Below, piece by piece: positions 58,434 through 64,000 of a DNA stretch of 64,000 nt. The notes under the pieces are model-generated. The model was not told the DNA's origin and searched no databases. It saw only the letters and a program-made list of their open reading frames with translations. A program made the translations under genes and the position numbers. The DNA lies in NCBI RefSeq assembly GCF_003402535.2, contig NZ_AP025170.1, positions 2,356,001-2,420,000 of the forward strand, given 5' to 3'. This stretch comes from Cupriavidus sp. P-10. Lineage in GTDB: Bacteria > Pseudomonadota > Gammaproteobacteria > Burkholderiales > Burkholderiaceae. Numbering within the stretch: position 1 is the stretch's first letter; the number at the start of each line of letters is the position of its first letter.

Positions 58434-60557
58434 TCAATGCAGCTGCCGATAGATCTCCTCGGCCAGCCCGCGCGAGATGCCCTCGACGCTGGCCAGCTCG
58501 TCGATGCTGGCGGCCATCACGCCACGCAGGCCGCCGAAACGGGTCAGCAGCTTCTGCCGCCGGCGCGCGCCGACGCCTTCGATTTCTTCCAGCCGCGAGG
58601 TTGTGCGCGCCTTGGCCCGGCGCGCGCGCATGCCGGTGATGGCGAAGCGGTGGGCCTCGTCGCGGATCTGCGCCACCAGCATCAGCGCCGCGCTGCCCTG
58701 CCCCAGTTCCAGCGACGGACGGCCGTCGGCGAACACCAATGTCTCCAGGCCGACCTTGCGCCCTTCGCCCTTGGCCACGCCGACCAGCAGGCCGATATCC
58801 AGCCCCAGCTCCTCGAACACCTGGCGTGCCACCTCGACCTGGCCCTTGCCGCCGTCGATCAGCACGATCTGCGGCATCAGCGCGGCGGCTTCGCTGCCGG
58901 CCTGAGCGCCGCCGTCTTCCTGCATCTGCTCGACCAGCTTCTGGTAGCGGCGCGTCAGCACCTGGCGCATGGCGGCATAGTCGTCGCCAGGGATGATGTC
59001 CTGGATGTTGTAGCGGCGATATTCGCTGTTCTGCATGTCATGATGGTGGTACACCACGCACGACGCCTGCGTCGCCTCGCCTGCGGTATGACTGATGTCG
59101 AAGCACTCCACCCGCAGCAGCGCCAGGTCTTCCAGGTCCAGGCCGATGGTATCCGCCAGCGCGCGCGTACGCCCCTCCTGGCTGCCCTGCTCGGCCAGCC
59201 GGCGCGACAACGCCAGCGCCGCTCCCTGCTGCGCCATTTCCAGCCACACCTTGCGCTGGCCCTGCGGCTGGCGTACCAGCGTCACCTTGCGGCCGGCATG
59301 CAGCGTCAGCGCCTCAAGCACCGCTGCGTCGTCCGGCACATGGCTGACGACGATGATGGGCGGCGCAGGTTGCTCCAGGTAATGCTGCACCATGAAGGCG
59401 GACAACACCCGGGCGGCGATACGCTCGACGGTGAGCGGTAGCGCGGCCCCGGCGGCCCCGCCGTCGCCGGCTTCGTCAAGCGTGTCTCGCTGGTCGGCAT
59501 CCTCGACGATCATCGCGGCCTCATCGGCATGGGCCGGGAAATAGGCCTTGTCGCCCAGATGGCGGCTGCCGCGCACCATGGCCAGGTTGACGCAGGCGCG
59601 CCCGCCTTCCACCGCCACGGCCAGCACATCGATATCGCGCGCCTGCCCGCCCACTTCCTCCACGGCCTGGCGCTTGAGCACGGTCGAGAGCGCCGCGATC
59701 TGGTCGCGCACCGCGGCGGCCTGCTCGAACTCAAGCCGCTCGGCGTGCTGCTCCATCTTGCCCTGCAGGCCTTCCAGCACTTCAGTCTGGCGGCCCTGCA
59801 GGAAGCGCGCCGCGTTGGCCACGTCGCGCGCGTAATCCTCTTCGCTGATGGCGTTGACGCACGGGCCGGTGCAGCGATGGATCTGGTGCAGCAGGCAAGG
59901 CCGGGTGCGATTGTTGAAGACGGTGTCCTCGCAGGTGCGCAGCTGGAACACCTTCTGCAGGATCTGCATGCTCTCGCGCACCGCGTAGGCGCTCGGGAAC
60001 GGGCCGAAGTACTGGTGCTTGCGGTCGGTGGCGCCGCGGTAGTAAGCCATGCGCGGGAAGCGATGCCCCGTCAGCTTCAGGAACGGGTACGACTTGTCGT
60101 CGCGGAACAGGATGTTGTAGCGCGGCGCCAGCGCCTTGATCAGGTTGTTCTCGAGCAGCAGCGCCTCGGCCTCGGTGCGCACCACCGTGGTCTCGATGCG
60201 GGCGATGCGCGCGACCATCATCGCGATGCGCGGCGACAGCTGGGTCTTGGTGAAATAGCTCGAGACCCGCTTCTTCAGGTCGCGCGCCTTGCCGACGTAG
60301 AGAACGTTGCCCGCGGCGTCGAAATAGCGGTACACGCCAGGCAGGCCTGGCAGGCGCGAGATGACCGGCTTGGGGTCAAAGGGCTCTGGCGGTAGTTCGC
60401 CGGGAGCTTCAGCGGCGGTCTCGGGCTGCACCTCGGCGGGAACTTCGGCCGGCGGTTCGGCCCGCGGTTCGGCCGGCGTATCGGCAAGCGTTTCGGCAAG
60501 CGTTTCGGCCGCCACATCGGCCTCGGGTTTCGGTGAATCGGATTGCTGGTCGGACAT
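58434..60557 (-). CDS. uvrC: Excinuclease ABC subunit C
   Basis: A 707-residue nucleotide-excision-repair nuclease. GIY-YIG domain at about 68-150 ([20 protein letters not shown]), UVR domain ([20 protein letters not shown]), RNase H-like 5' nuclease ([31 protein letters not shown]) and C-terminal HhH ([20 protein letters not shown]). The first ~60 residues are an Ala/Glu/Pro low-complexity extension ([20 protein letters not shown]) absent from most UvrC. The true start could lie inside it, since no Shine-Dalgarno precedes 60557. Confidence 0.94.
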   Translation of the reverse strand: MSDQQSDSPKPEADVAAETLAETLADTPAEPRAEPPAEVPAEVQPETAAEAPGELPPEPFDPKPVISRLPGLPGVYRYFDAAGNVLYVGKARDLKKRVSSYFTKTQLSPRIAMMVARIARIETTVVRTEAEALLLENNLIKALAPRYNILFRDDKSYPFLKLTGHRFPRMAYYRGATDRKHQYFGPFPSAYAVRESMQILQKVFQLRTCEDTVFNNRTRPCLLHQIHRCTGPCVNAISEEDYARDVANAARFLQGRQTEVLEGLQGKMEQHAERLEFEQAAAVRDQIAALSTVLKRQAVEEVGGQARDIDVLAVAVEGGRACVNLAMVRGSRHLGDKAYFPAHADEAAMIVEDADQRDTLDEAGDGGAAGAALPLTVERIAARVLSAFMVQHYLEQPAPPIIVVSHVPDDAAVLEALTLHAGRKVTLVRQPQGQRKVWLEMAQQGAALALSRRLAEQGSQEGRTRALADTIGLDLEDLALLRVECFDISHTAGEATQASCVVYHHHDMQNSEYRRYNIQDIIPGDDYAAMRQVLTRRYQKLVEQMQEDGGAQAGSEAAALMPQIVLIDGGKGQVEVARQVFEELGLDIGLLVGVAKGEGRKVGLETLVFADGRPSLELGQGSAALMLVAQIRDEAHRFAITGMRARRAKARTTSRLEEIEGVGARRRQKLLTRFGGLRGVMAASIDELASVEGISRGLAEEIYRQLH

Positions 60558-60671
60558 TGGGGGAACGGTGACCGCTACACGGCCGGCGCGCAACAAAATG
60601 GCGCGGCCTCTAAAATCGCAAGTTTAGAGCAATTCAGCGGGCCTCCCGCCCGCGCACGCCTCCACCCTGCC

Positions 60672-61841
60672 ATGCCTATCCGCTCCTGGGACATCTTCTG
60701 CACCGTGATCGACAATTTCGGCGACATCGGCGTCTGCTGGCGGCTGGCACGCCAGCTTGCGCAGGAGCACGGGCACGCGGTGCGGCTATGGGTCGATGAT
60801 CTGGCGAGCTTCGCGCGGCTGGCGCCGGAACTCGATACCGGCGCCACCGTGCAGCGCCTGGCGGGCGTGGAAATTCGTCCGTGGCGGCCGGGTGGCCCGG
60901 GTGCTGATAGCGACGTGGATGACACCGCCGGGGTAGAGCCACACGACGCCGTCATCGAAGCCTTCGCCTGCGATATACCGCAAGCCTTCCTGGCCCGCAT
61001 GGCCGCGCGTGATCCCAAACCCGCCTGGATCAACCTGGAGTACCTGAGCGCCGAGCCATGGGTACGGGAGCACCATGCGATGCCCTCGCCCCATCCGCGG
61101 CTGCCGCTGGTGAAGCATTTCTTCTTCCCCGGCTTCGAGCCCGGAACCGGCGGCCTCCTGCGGGAATCGATGCTAGGCGCGCAGCGCGCCACCTTCCTCG
61201 GCGGCGCGGCCGCCCAGGCGGCCTTGTGGCACCGGCTAAGCGTGACGCCCCGGCCCGAGGCGCTGCGGGTGAGCCTGTTTGCTTACCGCAACCCGGCGCT
61301 GCCCGCGCTGCTGGAGCAATGGCGCGATGCCTCCGAGGCGGTCCATTGCCTGGTGCCCGCAGGCCTGGCGGCTGACCAGGTCGCCGAATGGCTGGGCGCG
61401 CCGCTGCGGATTGGCGACCCGGTGGAACGTGGCAGCCTGTGCGTGCAGCGGATCCCATTCGTACGACAGGAGCACTATGACGAACTGCTGTGGGCCTGCG
61501 ACCTGAACTTTGTGCGTGGCGAAGATTCATTCGTACGCGCGCAGTGGGCAGCGCGGCCGCTGGTCTGGCAAATCTACCCCCAGGATGATGCCGCGCACCG
61601 GGTCAAGCTCGACGCCTGGCTCGACCTGTTCCGCCAGGGCGGCGTGGCAACCGACGCTGCCGGTGCGCTAACGGATTTCTGGCACGCCTGGAACGGATAT
61701 GGCGTCCCCGTCGACTGGCCGCGCCTGCGAGAGCATCTGGCGGCACTTGCCGCAATCGCGCCGCGCTGGGAGCGGCGCTTGCAGCATCCAGGAGATCTTG
61801 CCGCCAACCTGGTGGCGTTTTGCGAAAATCAGGTAAAATAA
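60672..61841 (+). CDS. earP: EF-P arginine rhamnosyltransferase
   Basis: A 389-residue GT-B glycosyltransferase that attaches rhamnose from dTDP-rhamnose to Arg32 of elongation factor P. Diagnostic sequences are WDIFCTVIDNFGDIGVCWRL (catalytic Asp region), WINLEYLSAEPWV and FVRGEDSFVRAQWAARPLVW (nucleotide-sugar site with Glu/Asp). efp is the next gene on the same strand after 215 bases. Confidence 0.93.
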   Translation: MPIRSWDIFCTVIDNFGDIGVCWRLARQLAQEHGHAVRLWVDDLASFARLAPELDTGATVQRLAGVEIRPWRPGGPGADSDVDDTAGVEPHDAVIEAFACDIPQAFLARMAARDPKPAWINLEYLSAEPWVREHHAMPSPHPRLPLVKHFFFPGFEPGTGGLLRESMLGAQRATFLGGAAAQAALWHRLSVTPRPEALRVSLFAYRNPALPALLEQWRDASEAVHCLVPAGLAADQVAEWLGAPLRIGDPVERGSLCVQRIPFVRQEHYDELLWACDLNFVRGEDSFVRAQWAARPLVWQIYPQDDAAHRVKLDAWLDLFRQGGVATDAAGALTDFWHAWNGYGVPVDWPRLREHLAALAAIAPRWERRLQHPGDLAANLVAFCENQVK

Positions 61842-62056
61842 CCGGTTGATCCAAATGGCGACCGGGCCGGAGAACCAGGTCCTCTCCCGCGCGTCCAACG
61901 CGTGAGGCGAAGACCTGAATGCAAGCTGAGCACGGGGTCGCGAGCGCGTGGATACCGGCTTTCGGTGGAGCTCATCTGGCCTATCGCAGCGGTAATGCCG
62001 GCAGCGCGCCTTCGCCATTCCAAATTCCTACTTTCTTATTCAGGAAAACAGTTCAG

Positions 62057-62617
62057 ATGAAAATCGCACAGGAACTCCGCGTCGGTAACGTGTTCATGAT
62101 CGGCGGCGATCCGATGGTCGTGCAGAAGGCCGAGTACAACAAGTCGGGCCGCAACGCAGCCGTGGTCAAGATGAAGTACAAGAACCTGCTGACCGACGCC
62201 CCGGGCGAGTCGGTGTTCAAGGCCGACGACAAGTTCGAAGTCGTGGTGCTGGAGCGCCGCGAGTGCACCTACTCGTACTTCGCTGACCCGATGTACGTGT
62301 TCATGGACACCGACTACAACCAGTACGAAGTCGAGCAGGACAGCATGGGCGACTCGCTGAACTACCTCGAAGACGGCATGACCGTGGAAGTGGTGTTCTA
62401 CAACGACAAGGCCATCTCGGTTGAAATGCCGACCACGCTGGTCCGCGAAATCGTCTACACCGAGCCGGCCGTCAAGGGCGACACCTCGTCGGGCAAGGTG
62501 CTCAAGGGCGCCAAGATCAACACCGGTTTCGAACTGCAAGTGCCGCTGTTCTGCAACATCGGCGACAAGATCGAAATCGACACCCGTACCGGCGAATACC
62601 GCAGCCGCGCCAACTAA
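62057..62617 (+). CDS. efp: Elongation factor P, Arg32 type
   Basis: A 186-residue three-domain translation factor that rescues ribosomes stalled at polyproline. The tip of domain I reads KSGRNAAVV with Arg at position 32, the residue rhamnosylated by EarP, instead of the Lys used with EpmA. CAGGAAAA precedes the ATG. Proline-rich proteins in the window, such as TonB and the 52.6-kb protein, are natural clients. Confidence 0.96.
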   Translation: MKIAQELRVGNVFMIGGDPMVVQKAEYNKSGRNAAVVKMKYKNLLTDAPGESVFKADDKFEVVVLERRECTYSYFADPMYVFMDTDYNQYEVEQDSMGDSLNYLEDGMTVEVVFYNDKAISVEMPTTLVREIVYTEPAVKGDTSSGKVLKGAKINTGFELQVPLFCNIGDKIEIDTRTGEYRSRAN

Positions 62618-62660
62618 GGCGTGCGCAACGTCCCGGCTGGCACAGCGGGACCGGCAGAGA

Positions 62661-62686
62661 AAAAGGCAGCCGAGGCTGCCTTTTCT
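62661..62686 (+). terminator. Terminator of efp, probably bidirectional
   Basis: AAAAGGCAGCC/GGCTGCCTTTT, with T-runs on both strands, between convergent efp and nagZ. Confidence 0.9.
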
Positions 62687-62705
62687 GTTTTTGGACTCTC
62701 GCGGA

Positions 62706-63773
62706 TCAGGCGATCAACCCGTACTCGCGCAGCGTGCGCAGTGCGGCACGGTATTCGCCTTCGCCTTGCAGCTTGTTCCAGTCCATCGGCTTGCGGCGCG
62801 GGAACAGCTTGCGGACGCGGCGCTGCGAGGCCTTGTCGATGCCCACGTCAAGTTCGGTCAGCAACTGGTCGGCGCGATCGGGGTGGTTGCAGATCAGCAC
62901 CATGTCGCAACCCGCCGTCAGCGCGGCGCGCGCGGCTTCCGTCACATTGCCGGCCACGCTGGCGCCTTCCATGCTCAGGTCGTCGCTGAAGATCACGCCT
63001 TCGAAGCCCAGTTGCGCGCGTAGCACGTCCTGCAGCCAGTAGCGCGAGAAGCCGGCCGGATTCGGGTCGACCTTCGGATAGATCACGTGCGCCGGCATCA
63101 CCGACGACAGCGACAAGCCCAGCCATTCATAGGGGCGCGCGTCCTGCTCGAGGATCTCGTCGAGCGTGCGCTCGTCGACCGGGATCGCCACATGCGAATC
63201 GGCCTCGACATAGCCGTGGCCGGGGAAGTGCTTGCCGCAGTTGCTCATGCCGGCCAGCAGCAGGCCGTGGTTGAGATGGCCCGACAGCATCGTCACCACG
63301 CGCGGGTCGGCATGGAAGGCGCGGTCACCGATCACGGCACTGCGGCCGTAGTCGAGGTCGAGCACCGGCGTGAAGCTGAAATCGATGTCGCAGGCGCGCA
63401 GTTCAGCCGCCAGCACGTAGCCGCATGCCACCGCCGCGCGCGTCGCGGCCAGTACATCGCGATCCCACAGATCGCCCAGGCGGTGCATCGCCGGCAAATG
63501 GGTAAAGCCATCGGTCTTGCAGCGCTGCACGCGGCCGCCTTCATGGTCGATGCAGATCAGCACGTCGTCGCGCACCGCGCGGATCGCGCGCGTCAGCGCC
63601 TGCAACTGCGTGCGCGATTCGAAGTTGCGCGCGAACAGGATCACGCCGCCGGTCAGCGGATGCGCGATGCGGCGCGCATCTTCCGTATCGAGCTGCTTGC
63701 CGACGACGTCAAGGACCACCGGGCCCGGCCGCTTGCCGGAGTTCTTCTTGGACATGGAAGTGCTTGGATTCAC
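62706..63773 (-). CDS. nagZ: Beta-N-acetylhexosaminidase
   Basis: A 355-residue family 3 glycosidase releasing GlcNAc from anhydro-muropeptides in cell-wall recycling. The catalytic His/Asp loop [14 protein letters not shown] and nucleophile FSDDLSM are intact. I use the GTG at 63773 because it overlaps the acpS stop (GTGA), implying coupling; the ATG at 63755 is the alternative and neither has a clear Shine-Dalgarno. It links functionally with mltD at 5.4-7.1 kb, whose products feed this pathway. Confidence 0.93.
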   Translation of the reverse strand: MNPSTSMSKKNSGKRPGPVVLDVVGKQLDTEDARRIAHPLTGGVILFARNFESRTQLQALTRAIRAVRDDVLICIDHEGGRVQRCKTDGFTHLPAMHRLGDLWDRDVLAATRAAVACGYVLAAELRACDIDFSFTPVLDLDYGRSAVIGDRAFHADPRVVTMLSGHLNHGLLLAGMSNCGKHFPGHGYVEADSHVAIPVDERTLDEILEQDARPYEWLGLSLSSVMPAHVIYPKVDPNPAGFSRYWLQDVLRAQLGFEGVIFSDDLSMEGASVAGNVTEAARAALTAGCDMVLICNHPDRADQLLTELDVGIDKASQRRVRKLFPRRKPMDWNKLQGEGEYRAALRTLREYGLIA

Positions 63774-64000
63774 AATGCTGTAGTTTGAGGAGCCGCCCCG
63801 CCGGTGCGCTCGGCGATGGCGAAGGCGACCGCATAGTCGTGTTCGTCACTGACACTGACCCGCACGGTGAGGCCGCGTTCCGCGAGCCATGCCGCCAGTT
63901 CGCCATGGCACACCGGCGAAGGCTCGCCCGAAGGCAGGTTCATCAGCTCCATCGCGCGCCACGTCATCGGCCAGCGCATGCCCAGGCCGATGGCCTTGGA
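63770..64000 (-). CDS. acpS: Holo-acyl-carrier-protein synthase, C-terminal part
   Basis: The last 76 residues of a 4'-phosphopantetheinyl transferase; the N-terminus is beyond base 64000. [19 protein letters not shown] contains the Mg/CoA-binding Lys-Ala motif, and [17 protein letters not shown] matches the AcpS C-terminus. Upstream of and overlapping nagZ, an arrangement common in Burkholderiales. Confidence 0.87.
   Translation of the reverse strand, partial: SKAIGLGMRWPMTWRAMELMNLPSGEPSPVCHGELAAWLAERGLTVRVSVSDEHDYAVAFAIAERTGGAAPQTTAL

Overview
The window is GC-rich, densely coded DNA of a beta-proteobacterium, most likely the Cupriavidus/Ralstonia group (Burkholderiales). The support is gene content and order: gloB, methyltransferase, rnhA, dnaQ; uvrC, pgsA, tRNA-Gly x2, tRNA-Cys; an EarP/EF-P pair with Arg32; a HemP-type haem-uptake protein; VC_2705-type symporter next to acs; and PrpE. 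No alignment was run, so the genus is an inference. It reads as a chromosomal core region with small accessory patches.

Layout. 0-5.2 kb: the end of an aromatic acyl-CoA catabolic operon (an SDR and a fused flavin monooxygenase/old-yellow-enzyme reductase), then propionyl-CoA synthetase prpE. 5.3-10.3 kb: mltD, gloB diverging from a methyltransferase, rnhA, dnaQ and tRNA-Val. 10.5-12.6 kb: a membrane PAS-GGDEF diguanylate cyclase. 12.7-25.2 kb: a glycerol module, with the ABC transporter glpSTPQUV divergent from the repressor glpR, then glpK and glpD, interrupted by purU and a Nudix gene. 25.2-30.7 kb: small secreted or unknown proteins, including two lysozyme-inhibitor-type proteins, then a yfiR-yfiN c-di-GMP pair. 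30.8-34.3 kb: a class IV aminotransferase, a structured intergenic stretch with repeated hairpin elements, an O-acyltransferase, a short membrane protein and tRNA-Ser. 34.3-38.4 kb: an acetate-type symporter and acs.

38.65-41.60 kb is a complete-looking group II intron carrying a reverse transcriptase/HNH protein. It sits just behind a promoter-like TATAAT, upstream of an EamA transporter gene. 42.8-48.3 kb: a UPF0114 membrane protein, class I fumarase, murI and a double-AAA+ ATPase. 48.5-51.5 kb: an iron/haem block with Fur-like boxes (a 21-codon membrane ORF, tonB, exbB, exbD, hemP) and a structured hemP downstream region. 51.6-57.6 kb: a GlcG-like protein, small repeat-rich exported proteins, tRNA-Leu, yeiH with a divergent LysR regulator, a CPA2 antiporter and the Cys/Gly/Gly tRNA genes. 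57.7-64 kb: pgsA, uvrC, earP, efp, nagZ and the 3' part of acpS.

The most unusual items are the group II intron, whose exon-intron pairings (EBS1-IBS1, EBS2-IBS2, delta) can be read directly; two copies of a two-hairpin element flanking the acyltransferase; a tandem repeat that gives one gene six consecutive in-frame stop codons; a structured hemP 3' region; and several very short unannotated ORFs with good ribosome binding sites. No CRISPR array, prophage or classical IS transposase was seen.
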